Below are positions 31,301-39,625 of a stretch of DNA of 64,000 bases, piece by piece. The position numbers and the translations under genes were made by a program. The notes under the pieces were generated by a model. The model was not told the DNA's origin, did not search any database, and worked only from the letters and a program-made list of their open reading frames with translations. Origin of the DNA: Pimelobacter simplex (GTDB lineage: Bacteria > Actinomycetota > Actinomycetes > Propionibacteriales > Nocardioidaceae); assembly GCF_024662235.1 (NCBI RefSeq), contig NZ_CP096276.1:5642001-5706000 (forward strand), read 5' to 3'. Position 1 is the first letter of the stretch, and every line of letters starts with the position of its first letter.

Positions 31301-31885
31301 GCCGTCCGCGAGGACACCCGCCGCCGCCTGGGCATCCAGCCCGGCCAGGTCGCCGTCCTCTACGCCCCGACCTGGCGCGACGACATGGCCAGCGCCTGGG
31401 GCAACGCCGAGCTCGTCCAGCACCTCGACCTCGAGTCGGCCGCCCGCGCGCTCGGCCCCGAGTACGTCCTGCTCATGCGCGGCCACCGCTTCCACGCCGC
31501 CGGCCGCTCGGCCGAGGGCGCCGGCGCCCGGGTCCTCGACGTCACCGACTACCCGGAGATCAACGACCTGCTCCTGGCCTCCGACGTCGCGGTCCTCGAC
31601 TACTCGTCGATGCGCTTCGACTTCGCCCTCACCGGGCGGCCGATGATCTTCCTGGTGCCCGACCTGGCGTCGTACGTCGGCGGGGTGCGGGGCTTCCTCT
31701 ACGACTTCCCCTCCTCGGCGCCCGGCCCCCTGGTCGACACGGCCGACGAGGTGGTCGCGCTGCTCCGCGACGTCCCAGGCCTGCAGGCCCGGCACGCGGG
31801 GGAGATCGAGGAGTTCAACGCGAGGTTCAACCGCTGGCAGGACGGTCACGCTGCCGAGCGGGTGGTCGCGGCCTTCTTCGAGTGA
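28331..31885 (+). CDS. TagF-like polymerase with degenerate N-terminal GT2 domain
   Basis: 1184 aa, same layout as the protein at 23587-26982. The N-terminal GT2-like domain (MVTVVVPVSDD) has lost key acids: the usual VVDDGSTD is VLPYGRCD and the DxD segment is VAGAGDD, so it is probably inactive or repurposed. The C-terminal ~400 residues are intact glycerophosphotransferase: LLQTFHGYPAKSMG, AVLYAPTWRDDMA, LMRGHRFHA and TDYPEINDLLLASDVAVLDY. A run of threonines near residue ~707 comes from seven ACC repeats (30449-30469). GTG 28331 has GAAGGAA upstream; TACGAT at 28288 may be its -10. Confidence 0.83.
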   Translation: MAHARVRAQQALVRIAKSGPQRMRGPVGRLTRRLRRDYTGPMVTVVVPVSDDETTRIAPFFAALRNQTHRNLDVLVLPYGRCDRVRETVRQEAAQDWRIRVRRRTASGLAAARNDGVRSARAELVLVAGAGDDLPLPAVERLVAAHEASGSPLVVGLMGEPDVIGWIADSPFAAAHRAEVRRTTLGASPIAVTDLGLGNKLFTRALWARAGVGFTDRLASGADVALGLLRSADAFDLLTHVTYLPTGRRDGAAVGATPDVLSRLDGWIEVQEGTWREVEALGLPDVRDWWLWGVLDAAVQPLLASAERADERQWTTLRDHVRRWLDDAGPEVVASLSVESRVKLWLTRNDERAVLERFVTDRLFAYGDHPTEIRDGRAWAQLPLPGDLDLPPELLELAPAETLLRAVVREVRWTGADQDRLELLVCAAIDNVHLDGFPQVACALVGPDGARVDLPVEQVRDWRGNLAGRRHQDYSWGGVRATVDPSALAAAPGAWQLELTMTVQDVTRTGIAVLAADHVAADRGDDHRFAPRPAGTVTLRVDPRATPATLVVAPDEQPRIAAGTLAVAGRTLAGTVSGAVVAVRATLDGAETRTDVAADGTFALTFPAPVPGRRRWVLHALSADGREQPVSWPAGGDLWLGAGTGDLVATRGSAGRVEIWEAERVLAVDAVDLDDLTLTVRGRWLAATPPTGATVELVGPKVALTGTTTTTTTATAAGGADGLVTATFDLRHDPWGLGAGPIPHGRYRLVVRVPGQSEQRVFLAEATVERLHSFTPGTSYAVELLRVGRGFDVELTRPLEPGDRTPYVQTQLETWAREGDIPLEPGSVYFQVYGGSSATDSQLAIYHELRRVRPDATVYWGVLGAPAHAPEGTVPVVVMSREYHRVMAAAADLCMNVDPPRWYDRRPGQRLLQTFHGYPAKSMGLRMWRAKHWPPSRIALEIERTSGEWDLILTPSPEMDVHYRDEYAYDGPIHSKGYPRDDILVSERADAVREDTRRRLGIQPGQVAVLYAPTWRDDMASAWGNAELVQHLDLESAARALGPEYVLLMRGHRFHAAGRSAEGAGARVLDVTDYPEINDLLLASDVAVLDYSSMRFDFALTGRPMIFLVPDLASYVGGVRGFLYDFPSSAPGPLVDTADEVVALLRDVPGLQARHAGEIEEFNARFNRWQDGHAAERVVAAFFE

Positions 31886-31891
31886 CGTGAC

Positions 31892-31897
31892 TACCAT
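31892..31897 (+). promoter_or_regulatory. -10 box of leaderless 31905 gene
   Basis: TACCAT, 7 nt before the GTG at 31905. It favours this start over the GTG at 31887. Confidence 0.5.
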
Positions 31898-31904
31898 CCC
31901 CAGC

Positions 31905-32663
31905 GTGACCACCCTGCGGATCCCGGACCCGCGCCTCGGCCTGAATTCGTTCGCCACCGACGCCTGGTGGGAGGCGACCCCCGACGCTGAGCGGACCCCG
32001 GACGCCCGGGTCGTCGCGGCCCCCGGAGCCCCGTGGGACGGCGAGCGGACGCTGCTGGTCGCCGGCGCCGTCACCGACCACCTGGCAGAGCCGACCGTCG
32101 CTGCGGTCGAGGCCTGGGCCGCGGAGGTGTGCGCCCTCGTGGCCGCGCAGCCCGGCCCGGTGCACCTCGCGGTGTCGCTGTCGACGGTCCGCTCGCTCGA
32201 CGAGGCGGTGACGCTCGCGCAGGGCCGCCGCTGGCCGGCGTACGACGCCGTGGAGGCGGCGCGCCACCGGGCCGGTGAACCGGTCCCGGTGCCCTCGATC
32301 CCGGGCGGTCAGCAGGCGGTGAGCGCGTTCGTGACCGCGCTGCTGCCGCAGGTCGAGGTGCTGGCCGCGTCCGGCTGGGCGACCGCGGCCGACGCCACCG
32401 CCGACGCCACCGCGTGCGTGTCCCGCTCGCTCGACGCCGACCCCGACGTCCCCGACGACCTCGCCCGTGAGCTGCGGGCGGCCGGCCGTGCCGCGCTGGT
32501 GGCGTTCGAGGAGGCCGGGCTCACGATCAGCGGCCCCCGCGACGCGCTGCTCTGGCCGGTGTCGGCCGAACGCGGACAGATCCCGATCGAGGTCGCGGCC
32601 GACGCGGCCGTCGAGGCGATGCTCGCCCTGCGCGAGCGCCCGGCCGTGGAGGTGGCCCGATGA
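31905..32663 (+). CDS. Unknown protein coupled to a sulfotransferase
   Basis: 252 aa, Ala- and acid-rich, no signal peptide or membrane segment. It has several long Ala-rich amphipathic stretches (TVAAVEAWAAEVCALVAAQ, ATAADATADATACVSRS) and a C-terminus rich in Glu. No motif or family was recognised. It overlaps the sulfotransferase gene by four bases (ATGA), so it may be an accessory subunit or chaperone for it. An in-frame GTG at 31887 is the alternative start. Confidence 0.6.
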   Translation: MTTLRIPDPRLGLNSFATDAWWEATPDAERTPDARVVAAPGAPWDGERTLLVAGAVTDHLAEPTVAAVEAWAAEVCALVAAQPGPVHLAVSLSTVRSLDEAVTLAQGRRWPAYDAVEAARHRAGEPVPVPSIPGGQQAVSAFVTALLPQVEVLAASGWATAADATADATACVSRSLDADPDVPDDLARELRAAGRAALVAFEEAGLTISGPRDALLWPVSAERGQIPIEVAADAAVEAMLALRERPAVEVAR

Positions 32664-33880
32664 GGCTCGCCGACGGCACCACGCTGCTCCACATCGGCCC
32701 CTACAAGACAGGGACGACGGCGATGCAGGGCGCGCTCTGGGAGGCGCGTGACGCGCTCGCCGAGCACGGTGTGCGCTACCCCGGCGAGCGGGCCCACGAG
32801 ATGGGCGCCGCGATGGCGGTGGCCCTCGGCCGCGTCGAGCCGGGTCAGGACCTCGCCGAGCAGCGCGAGCGCTGGCACGCCCTCGCTGCCGAGCTCCGCG
32901 ACGAGCGGCCGCGGATCGGCATCGTCAGCAGCGAGGTCTACTGCGAGGCCAGCGACGAGGGCGCCCGCGCGGTGCTCGACGGGCTCGGCCCCGCGACCCA
33001 GGTGCTCATCACGCTGCGCCCCGTCGTCCGCCTGCTCGGCTCGCAGTGGCAGCAGTACACCCAGAACATCGCCGTCCCGTCGTACCCCGACTGGCTGCGC
33101 GAGATCCTCGACCACCCCGAGGGAGAGCGGGTGACGCCGTCGTTCTGGCGCCGGCACCGTCACGACCGCCTGGTCGAGCGCTGGGTCGGTCTGGTCGGCC
33201 CCGAGCGGGTGACCGTGGTCGTCGTCGACGACCGGGACCACGACGGCCTGCCGCGGGTCTTCGAGGAGCTCCTCGGCGTCCCGGCCGGGCTCCTCCAGAC
33301 GCCCGCCGACCGCTCGAACCGCTCGCTGACCTTCCCCGAGACCCAGCTGGTCCAGGCGCTCGTACGACGCACCAACGGCCCCGCCTTCGGCCCCGCCTTC
33401 GACTCCGCCGATCACAGCCGATTCGTCCGCTTCGGCGCGGCCCGCGGGCTCCAGGCCGCGCCCGCCGACCGGGCCGCCGAGCGCGTCCTCACCCCGGCCT
33501 GGGCGGTCGACCAGGCCCTCGCGATCGGTGCCTCGATGGCTGCGCGGGTGGCCGCGTCCGGAGCGACCGTCATCGGCGACCTCGGGCTGCTCTCCGACCC
33601 CGCCCTCGCGCCCGCCACCGGCGACAACGCGCCCGTCACCGCGGTCGACCCCGTCGCCGCCGCGGCGCTGGTCGCCGGGGTGATCAGCAAGCTGTCCGGG
33701 GTCCGTGGCGGCCCCGAGCCGCGCGTGGACGGTGGACCGGTCGAGAAGGCGGTGTGGTCGCGGCACCACGCGGTCGTGGCGCAGTGGGAGTCCGCGCCGC
33801 CCTCGGCCGCGCCGGCCGAGCGCTCGTCCCTGCGGGCCCTCGCCGGCCGGGTCCGACGCCGGCTCGGCGGCTCCCGCTGA
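32660..33880 (+). CDS. Sulfotransferase-like protein
   Basis: 406 aa. LLHIGPYKTGTTAMQGALWE is the 5'-phosphosulfate (P-loop-like) site and VLITLRPVVRLLGSQWQQY the 3'-phosphate site of PAPS-dependent sulfotransferases. The C-terminal ~60 residues are a basic, disordered tail. It would add sulfate to a sugar or polyol of the surface polymer. It is clearly paralogous to the protein at 41312-42454, sharing IGPxKTGTTAxQ, the LTPAWAV/ITPDWAV segment and the VxGDL block. Substrate unknown; no sulfate-activation genes are in the window. Confidence 0.78.
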   Translation: MRLADGTTLLHIGPYKTGTTAMQGALWEARDALAEHGVRYPGERAHEMGAAMAVALGRVEPGQDLAEQRERWHALAAELRDERPRIGIVSSEVYCEASDEGARAVLDGLGPATQVLITLRPVVRLLGSQWQQYTQNIAVPSYPDWLREILDHPEGERVTPSFWRRHRHDRLVERWVGLVGPERVTVVVVDDRDHDGLPRVFEELLGVPAGLLQTPADRSNRSLTFPETQLVQALVRRTNGPAFGPAFDSADHSRFVRFGAARGLQAAPADRAAERVLTPAWAVDQALAIGASMAARVAASGATVIGDLGLLSDPALAPATGDNAPVTAVDPVAAAALVAGVISKLSGVRGGPEPRVDGGPVEKAVWSRHHAVVAQWESAPPSAAPAERSSLRALAGRVRRRLGGSR

Positions 33881-33897
33881 GGCTTGGCACATCGAGT

Positions 33898-33903
33898 TAA
33901 CAT
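33898..33903 (+). promoter_or_regulatory. -10 box of leaderless GT61 gene
   Basis: TAACAT in a small AT-rich patch, 7 nt before the GTG at 33911. It decides the start of the downstream gene. Confidence 0.55.
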
Positions 33904-33910
33904 CGATGGT

Positions 33911-35533
33911 GTGGGCCTGTTCCGGGGGAAGCGCCGCTCGGGGGACGCGTCATCGATCGTGACAGCGATCGCCGACGCGGTACCGGGGCCTGCGGCCACC
34001 GGTGTGATCCTGGGTGCTCCGGACGCCGACCTCGTCGCGGGCCTCCACCGCGCACTGCCCGGGCTGAACCTCCTTGCGCTGCCTGAGGACCCCGTGGCCC
34101 GGCACCGGACCCTGATCGCGGAGGGGCCGCTCGACCTCGTCGTCGACGGTGGCGACATCGAGGGCCGGCTGCGCCGGTTCAACCGGACGTTCTTCCCACT
34201 CCGTCCTGGTGGCGTCTACGTCGTCGCCCACGGTGCCGACGAGCTCGGTCCCGGGGCCGGCCCGCTCGGTCACCTGCTCCAGGAGGCCGCGTCCCGCGCC
34301 GAGATGCCGCTGCGCGCGCGTCGCAGACACCAGCACGACTCCGCGCTGCGCGCCCTTCGCTCCCACGTCCGCACGGTGGTCGTCGACGACCACCTCGTGC
34401 TGTCCCACGACCTTCCTGACATCCGCGCGCTGATTCGCGAGGAGAACCTCGATGCCTATCTCGCGGCGGTCCCCACGCCGCACCGGGTGCTCGCCGTCCA
34501 CCCGGTCGGGGAGCCACCCGACGAGCCGGAGTCCCTCGAGCTGCCCCAGCCCCGGGTGAAGCACGACGGCCGTCCGATCGAGCCGGTCGACCTCCACCTG
34601 CGCGACTACCGCGACGTCGTGGTGGCGCCGTACCAGGTGGTGCTCGATGACCGGTTGGTCCTGCCCGACACCTTCCGCCACCACCCGCAGCCCCAGCTCC
34701 ACAACAAGATGCTGGCCAAGGTGGCCCCGGGTTTCGCGGTCCCGGTCGCGCCGGTCCCCGACGACATCCCGCGCCTCGACGGCACCTACCTGCACCTCGA
34801 CAACGAGGCCCGCGGCCACTTCGGCCACCTGCTGACGGAGTCGCTGAGCCGGGTCTGGGCCTGGCCCGAGACCCTCGCGCTCGACCCCGACGCCCGGGTC
34901 CTCGTGTGCGCGACCGTCAAGCGGCCCGAGCTGCTGGAGTACGAGCTGGCGATCTACGAGGCCGCCGGCATCCCGCGCGACCGGGTGGTCCTGGCCAGCG
35001 GGCCGGTGCGGGTCGAGCGGTTGATCTCCGGCACCCCGATGTTCAGCAATCCCTACTACGTCGACGCCCGCATCGCCGCCACCTGGGACCAGGTCGGCGA
35101 CCGGCTCGCCGCGGGAGCCGCGCCGCGCGAGTGGCCGCGGCGGGTCTTCCTCTCCCGCCGCGAGACCAAGCGCGCCTGCGTCAATGGGCCCGAGCTCGAG
35201 CAGGTCTTCGTCGAGCACGGGTTCGAGGTGCTCTTCCCCGAGGACTACTCGCTCGGCGAGCAGGTCCAGCTCTTCCGTGCCGCCGACGTGATCGCGGGCT
35301 TCGCCGGCAGCGGGATGTTCCAGATCGCCTTCGTCGCCGACCCCAAGACCGTCATCCAGGTCGGCTCCGAGGCCTACGGTCCCCGCAACGAGTACCTCAT
35401 GGCCGCCGTGCGCCGGCACCGGCTCACCGGCATCGTCTGCCAGGCCTACGACGGCCGCGGCCTGGCCGCCGACTGGTGGTACGACGAGCAGCGCGAGGGC
35501 CCCGCGCTGCGCGCCCTTCTCGCCGGGCTGTGA
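33911..35533 (+). CDS. GT61-type glycosyltransferase with N-terminal Rossmann-like domain
   Basis: 540 aa. Residues ~15-150 look like a decayed class I methyltransferase fold: GVILGAPDADLVAGL, LDLVVDGG and FFPLRPGGVYVVAHGADE, without a convincing SAM-binding glycine loop. Residues ~240-540 match GT61/DUF563 enzymes: GHFGHLLTESLSRVWAW, RVFLSRRETKRACVN, LFRAADVIAGFAGSGMFQIAF and QVGSEAYGPRNEY. It is the last gene of the teichoic-acid island. The start is GTG 33911, chosen from the TAACAT box; a TTG at 33884 is less likely. Confidence 0.75.
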   Translation: MGLFRGKRRSGDASSIVTAIADAVPGPAATGVILGAPDADLVAGLHRALPGLNLLALPEDPVARHRTLIAEGPLDLVVDGGDIEGRLRRFNRTFFPLRPGGVYVVAHGADELGPGAGPLGHLLQEAASRAEMPLRARRRHQHDSALRALRSHVRTVVVDDHLVLSHDLPDIRALIREENLDAYLAAVPTPHRVLAVHPVGEPPDEPESLELPQPRVKHDGRPIEPVDLHLRDYRDVVVAPYQVVLDDRLVLPDTFRHHPQPQLHNKMLAKVAPGFAVPVAPVPDDIPRLDGTYLHLDNEARGHFGHLLTESLSRVWAWPETLALDPDARVLVCATVKRPELLEYELAIYEAAGIPRDRVVLASGPVRVERLISGTPMFSNPYYVDARIAATWDQVGDRLAAGAAPREWPRRVFLSRRETKRACVNGPELEQVFVEHGFEVLFPEDYSLGEQVQLFRAADVIAGFAGSGMFQIAFVADPKTVIQVGSEAYGPRNEYLMAAVRRHRLTGIVCQAYDGRGLAADWWYDEQREGPALRALLAGL

Positions 35534-35700
35534 TCCAGCCCACCCGGCTCACCCGTTTTCCGCCGCCCTGATCCCGGCGTACCGTTGAGCCGTCCCCGGA
35601 ACCCCGGGGCGACAGCACTGAGCACAACGTCCGGTACCCACCCCGGCTCCCACCCTCACCGGCGGGAGTGGTCGGAGGGACGGGAACGAAAGGTTCACGA
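35534..35700. other. Intergenic leader region upstream of DUF2520-panC
   Basis: 167 bp. It contains TACCGT (35580-35585), a plausible -10 with a start near 35592. Directly after it lies a GC hairpin CCCCGG-AACC-CCGGGG (35594-35609) that would sit at the 5' end of a ~109-nt leader. An AAAGG ribosome site (35690-35694) precedes the ATG. I cannot match the leader to a known riboswitch. The hairpin could also terminate the upstream gene, but no T-run follows. Confidence 0.4.
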
Positions 35701-36612
35701 ATGTCCCACCTGTTTCGTGTGGGCGTCGTCGGCGCGGGTCGCGTCGGCGCCGTCCTGGCCGCTGGTCTCCAGGGGGCCGGCCACACCGTCGTCGCCGCTG
35801 CGGGCGAGTCCGACGCCTCGCGGCGCCGGGCGGCCGAGCTGCTGCCGAGCGTCCCGCTCCGCAAGCCGAGCGATGTCGCGCGCGAGTCCGAGCTGCTGCT
35901 CCTGACCGTGCCCGACGACATGCTCCCCAACGTGGTCAAGGTGCTCGCCGACAGCGGGGCCCTCCACGCCGGTCAGTACGTCGCACACACCTCGGGTCGC
36001 CACGGCCTCGCCGTGCTCGCGCCGGCCGCCGCCGTCGGCGCCCGGGTGATCGCCCTGCACCCCGCCATGACCTTCACCGGTACGGCGGTCGACCTCGAGC
36101 GGCTCCACGGCTGCGTGTTCGGCCTCACGGCCGGCGCCGCCGAGCGCGAGGTCGCCGAGGCGCTCGTCGCCGACCTCGGCGGGCGCGCCACCTGGGTGCC
36201 CGAGGAGATGCGCACGCTCTACCACGCGGGTCTCGCCCACGGCGCCAACCACCTCGTCACCCTGGTCAGCGAGGCGATGGGCCTGCTCGCCGCGGCCGGG
36301 GTCGACGACCCGGCCGGCACCCTGCGGCCCCTGCTCGACGCGGCACTCGACAACGCGCTCGCCCACGGCGACGCCGCCCTCACCGGCCCGATCGTGCGCG
36401 GCGACGTCCAGACCGTCGCGGCTCACCTCAAGGACATCTCGGCCAACGCGCCCGACACCGTCCCGTCGTACGTCGCGATGGCATGGGCCACCCTCGACCG
36501 CGCCGTCACCGACGGCCGGCTGCTGCCGATCCGCGCCCAGGCGATCGCCACCGTCCTCAGCGCCTACGGCGACCGCCGCTTCGTCAGCCACCCGCGGGTG
36601 GAGACGGCGTGA
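35701..36612 (+). CDS. Rossmann-like / DUF2520 oxidoreductase-like protein
   Basis: 303 aa. [23 protein letters not shown] is an NADP-type Rossmann loop; [24 protein letters not shown] and [10 protein letters not shown] continue the fold. The C-terminal helical half ([20 protein letters not shown]) is DUF2520. The gene precedes panC in many actinobacteria, including the mycobacterial order, and is sometimes suggested to act as a ketopantoate-reductase-like enzyme, unproven. It overlaps panC by four bases (GTGA), so a pantothenate-related role is likely by context. Confidence 0.85.
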   Translation: MSHLFRVGVVGAGRVGAVLAAGLQGAGHTVVAAAGESDASRRRAAELLPSVPLRKPSDVARESELLLLTVPDDMLPNVVKVLADSGALHAGQYVAHTSGRHGLAVLAPAAAVGARVIALHPAMTFTGTAVDLERLHGCVFGLTAGAAEREVAEALVADLGGRATWVPEEMRTLYHAGLAHGANHLVTLVSEAMGLLAAAGVDDPAGTLRPLLDAALDNALAHGDAALTGPIVRGDVQTVAAHLKDISANAPDTVPSYVAMAWATLDRAVTDGRLLPIRAQAIATVLSAYGDRRFVSHPRVETA

Positions 36613-37493
36613 CGACGCTGTCCACCACCCCGGCCGTCGCCCGCAGCCGGACCGAGCTGGCCGGCCTGCTCGAGGGCCGTGGTCACGTGGTGCTGGTGCC
36701 GACGATGGGCGCGCTCCACGAGGGGCACGCGACGCTCATGCGGATCGCCCGGGAGCGGGCCGGCGCCGAGGGCGTCGTGGTGGTCTCGGTCTTCGTCAAC
36801 CCGCTGCAGTTCGGTCCCGGCGAGGACCTCGACCGCTACCCGCGCACGTTCGACGCCGACCTGGCGCTCGCGGCCGGCGAGGGTGTCGACGTGGTGTTCG
36901 CGCCGGTCGTCGCCGAGATGTACCCCGACGGCGTCCCGCACGAGGGTGTCGCCTCCGAGGCCGTCACCGTGCAGCCCGGTCCCCTCGGCGAGGTGCTCGA
37001 CGGCGCCAGCCGGCCCGGCCACTTCCGCGGCGTGCTGACCGTGGTGGCCAAGCTGTTCGGCCTGGTCCGCCCGGACGTCGCGATCTTCGGCGAGAAGGAC
37101 TACCAGCAGCTCGCGCTCATCCGCCGGATGGTCGCCGACCTCTGCCTGGGCATCGACGTCGTCGGCGCCCCGACCGACCGGGAGCCCGACGGGCTGGCCC
37201 GGTCGAGCCGCAACCGCTACCTCGACGCCGAGCAGCGGCAGCAGGCCGTCGCGCTCAGCCGGGCGCTGAGGGCCGCGCAGGAGCGGGCGCCGTACGGCGT
37301 CCCGGCGGCGCGGTGGGCGGCGATGGCCGTGATCAAGAGCGAGCCCGGCGTCGAGCTCGACTACCTGGCGCTGACCACCACCGGTCTGGGTGAGCTGCCC
37401 GACTACCCCGAGCCCGGCACCGAGGGCCGGGTCCTCGTCGCCGCCCGGGTCGGCACCACCCGCCTCATCGACAACCTGCCCCTGCAGTTCTGA
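36609..37493 (+). CDS. panC: Pantoate--beta-alanine ligase
   Basis: 294 aa. [15 protein letters not shown] is the ATP-binding HxGH region, followed by [53 protein letters not shown] and SSRNRYL. It forms pantothenate from pantoate, beta-alanine and ATP. The GTG start overlaps the DUF2520 stop. panD, which supplies beta-alanine, follows after 16 bp. Confidence 0.96.
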   Translation: MTTLSTTPAVARSRTELAGLLEGRGHVVLVPTMGALHEGHATLMRIARERAGAEGVVVVSVFVNPLQFGPGEDLDRYPRTFDADLALAAGEGVDVVFAPVVAEMYPDGVPHEGVASEAVTVQPGPLGEVLDGASRPGHFRGVLTVVAKLFGLVRPDVAIFGEKDYQQLALIRRMVADLCLGIDVVGAPTDREPDGLARSSRNRYLDAEQRQQAVALSRALRAAQERAPYGVPAARWAAMAVIKSEPGVELDYLALTTTGLGELPDYPEPGTEGRVLVAARVGTTRLIDNLPLQF

Positions 37494-37509
37494 ACCGAGG
37501 GAGACTCCC

Positions 37510-37929
37510 GTGCTGCGCACCATGATGAAGAGCAAGATCCACCGGGCGACCGTGACCCAGGCCGACCTGCACTACGTCGGCTCGGTCACCGTCGACGAGG
37601 ACCTCCTGGAGGCCGCCGACCTGCTGGCCGGCGAGCTCGTGCACATCGTCGACATCACCAACGGCGCCCGGCTCGAGACCTACACGATCGCCGGCGAGCG
37701 CGGCAGCGGCGTGATCGGCATCAACGGCGCCGCCGCCCGGCTCGTCCACCCGGGCGACCTGGTGATCCTCATCGGCTACGGCCAGATGAGCACCGAGGAG
37801 GCCAAGGAGTACCAGCCGCACGTGGTCTTCGTCGACGCCGACAACAAGATCATGGCGACCGGCTTCGACCCGGCCGAGACGTTCGGCGACCCGACCCTGT
37901 CCCGCGGTGACGTCACCGCGACGCGCTGA
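37510..37929 (+). CDS. panD: Aspartate 1-decarboxylase
   Basis: 139 aa, pyruvoyl-dependent. The GTG at 37510 ([20 protein letters not shown]) is chosen over the ATGs at 37522 and 37525 because it puts the self-cleavage pair Gly24-Ser25 in [10 protein letters not shown] at the position known from E. coli and because GAGGGAG precedes it. [10 protein letters not shown] and [22 protein letters not shown] complete the barrel. It makes beta-alanine for PanC. Confidence 0.95.
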   Translation: MLRTMMKSKIHRATVTQADLHYVGSVTVDEDLLEAADLLAGELVHIVDITNGARLETYTIAGERGSGVIGINGAAARLVHPGDLVILIGYGQMSTEEAKEYQPHVVFVDADNKIMATGFDPAETFGDPTLSRGDVTATR

Positions 37930-37942
37930 CGCCGCGGATCAG

Positions 37943-37948
37943 TAGTCT
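37943..37948 (+). promoter_or_regulatory. -10 box of leaderless nadB
   Basis: TAGTCT, 6 nt before the nadB ATG at 37955. Suggests that the NAD genes can be transcribed separately from the pan genes. Confidence 0.5.
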
Positions 37949-37954
37949 GCTGGG

Positions 37955-39625
37955 ATGCCTGAACAGCTGCGCCTCCCCGGGCGCCTCACCGCGCCGAGCC
38001 CGGGTTGGACCACGCGCGCCGACGTCGTCATCGTCGGCTCCGGCATCGCCGGACTGACCGCCGCGCTCCGGCTGCGCGGCCGGGTCGACAAGATCCTGGT
38101 CGTCACCAAGGACGTGCTCAACGCGGGCTCCACCCAGTGGGCCCAGGGCGGCATCGCCGCGGCGCTCGGTCCCGGTGACACCCCCGAGCAGCACGAGGCG
38201 GACACGCTCGTCGCGGGCGCCGGGGCGTGCGACCGGGACGCCGTACGCGTGCTGGTCAACGAGGGACCCGAGGCGGTGCGCGAGCTGATCGCGCTCGGCA
38301 CCAACTTCGACCACACCGACGACGGTGAGCTGTCGCTGACCCGCGAGGGCGGCCACCACCGCGACCGGATCGCCCACGCCGGCGGCGACGCCACCGGAGC
38401 CGAGATCCAGCGGGCGCTCATCGCCGCGATCGAGGCGGCCCCGGACATCGAGGTCATCCAGCACGCGCTGGCGGTCGACCTGCTGCTCGGCCCCGACGAG
38501 ACCGGTACGACGGGCGTGGCCGGCCTGACCCTGCACGTGATCGGCGAGGGCGAGCGCGACGGCGTCGGCGCCGTCCACTGCCGCGCGGTCGTCCTGGCCA
38601 GCGGCGGCCTGGGCCAGGTCTTCTCCCAGACCACCAACCCCGCCGTCACCACCGGCGACGGCATGGCGCTCGCGCTGCGCGCCGGCGCCACCCTGCGCGA
38701 CCTGGAGTTCGTGCAGTTCCACCCGACCGTGATGTACCTCGGCCCGGACTCCCGCGGCCAGCAGCCGCTCATCTCCGAGGCGGTGCGCGGCGAGGGCGCC
38801 TTCCTCGTCGACGACGAGGGCAACCGGATCATGCAGGGCGTGCACGAGCTCGCCGACCTGGCCCCGCGCGATGTCGTCGCCAAGACGATCATGAAGCGGA
38901 TGCTCGAGACCGGTCGCCCTCACATGTGGCTCGACGCGCGCCACCTGGGCGCGGAGTTCTGGGAGCGCCGGTTCCCGACGATCCTCGCCACCGCACGGTC
39001 CTACGGCATCGACCCGGTCACCCAGCTGATCCCGGTCGCGCCGGCCTGCCACTACGCCTCGGGCGGCGTGCGCACCGACCTGCTCGGGCGGACCAGCCTG
39101 CCGGGGCTCTACGCGACCGGCGAGGTCGCCTGCTCCGGCGTCCACGGCGCCAACCGGCTGGCGTCCAACTCGCTGCTCGAGGGACTGGTGTTCTCGCGGC
39201 GCATCGCCGAGGTGCTGCCCGGCGAGCTGCCGGCCTGGCGCGAGCCCGGCGCGGACCGTCGTACGGCGGGGCTGGTGGCGGGCGACATCCGCCGCGAGCT
39301 CCAGGAGACGATGAGCTCCCGGGTCGGCGTGCTGCGCTCGGCGCCCGGGCTGGCCGAGGCGGGCGTTGTCCTCGACAAGCTCGCGGGTCACGCCGCCGAG
39401 AGCGTCGACCAGGCCTCGTGGGAGGCGACGAACCTGCTCACCATCAGCGCCGCGCTCGCCGGCGCGGCCGCGCTGCGCCAGGAGACCCGCGGCTCGCACT
39501 GGCGCGAGGACTTCCCCGAGCGCGACGACGCCCAGTGGGCCGGGCACTTCGACGTGACCATGGACGACGGCGTCACCACGGTCGCCTTCCTCCCCGCCCC
39601 GGCGACCGACGGAGACACGCCGTGA
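37955..39625 (+). CDS. nadB: L-aspartate oxidase
   Basis: 556 aa, flavoprotein. VVIVGSGIAGLTAALRL is the FAD loop; STQWAQGGIAAALGPGD, EGGHHRDRIAHAGGDATG, FVQFHPT, RGEGAFLVDDEGNR and CHYASGGVRTD are fumarate-reductase/NadB family blocks with active-site His and Arg. It oxidises aspartate to iminoaspartate, first step of quinolinate synthesis. nadA is not in the window. Overlaps nadC by four bases (GTGA). Confidence 0.94.
   Translation: MPEQLRLPGRLTAPSPGWTTRADVVIVGSGIAGLTAALRLRGRVDKILVVTKDVLNAGSTQWAQGGIAAALGPGDTPEQHEADTLVAGAGACDRDAVRVLVNEGPEAVRELIALGTNFDHTDDGELSLTREGGHHRDRIAHAGGDATGAEIQRALIAAIEAAPDIEVIQHALAVDLLLGPDETGTTGVAGLTLHVIGEGERDGVGAVHCRAVVLASGGLGQVFSQTTNPAVTTGDGMALALRAGATLRDLEFVQFHPTVMYLGPDSRGQQPLISEAVRGEGAFLVDDEGNRIMQGVHELADLAPRDVVAKTIMKRMLETGRPHMWLDARHLGAEFWERRFPTILATARSYGIDPVTQLIPVAPACHYASGGVRTDLLGRTSLPGLYATGEVACSGVHGANRLASNSLLEGLVFSRRIAEVLPGELPAWREPGADRRTAGLVAGDIRRELQETMSSRVGVLRSAPGLAEAGVVLDKLAGHAAESVDQASWEATNLLTISAALAGAAALRQETRGSHWREDFPERDDAQWAGHFDVTMDDGVTTVAFLPAPATDGDTP

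Noticed and set aside
28118..32074. A 1318-codon open frame on the minus strand
   Set aside because: Antisense to the 28331 polymerase gene, whose intact catalytic motifs identify the real strand; the minus frame shows only Gly/Val/Ala/Arg-rich filler.
33884..33910. TTG at 33884 as start of the GT61 gene
   Set aside because: GTG at 33911 has a TAACAT box exactly 7 nt upstream, matching the leaderless pattern; the TTG has no ribosome site.
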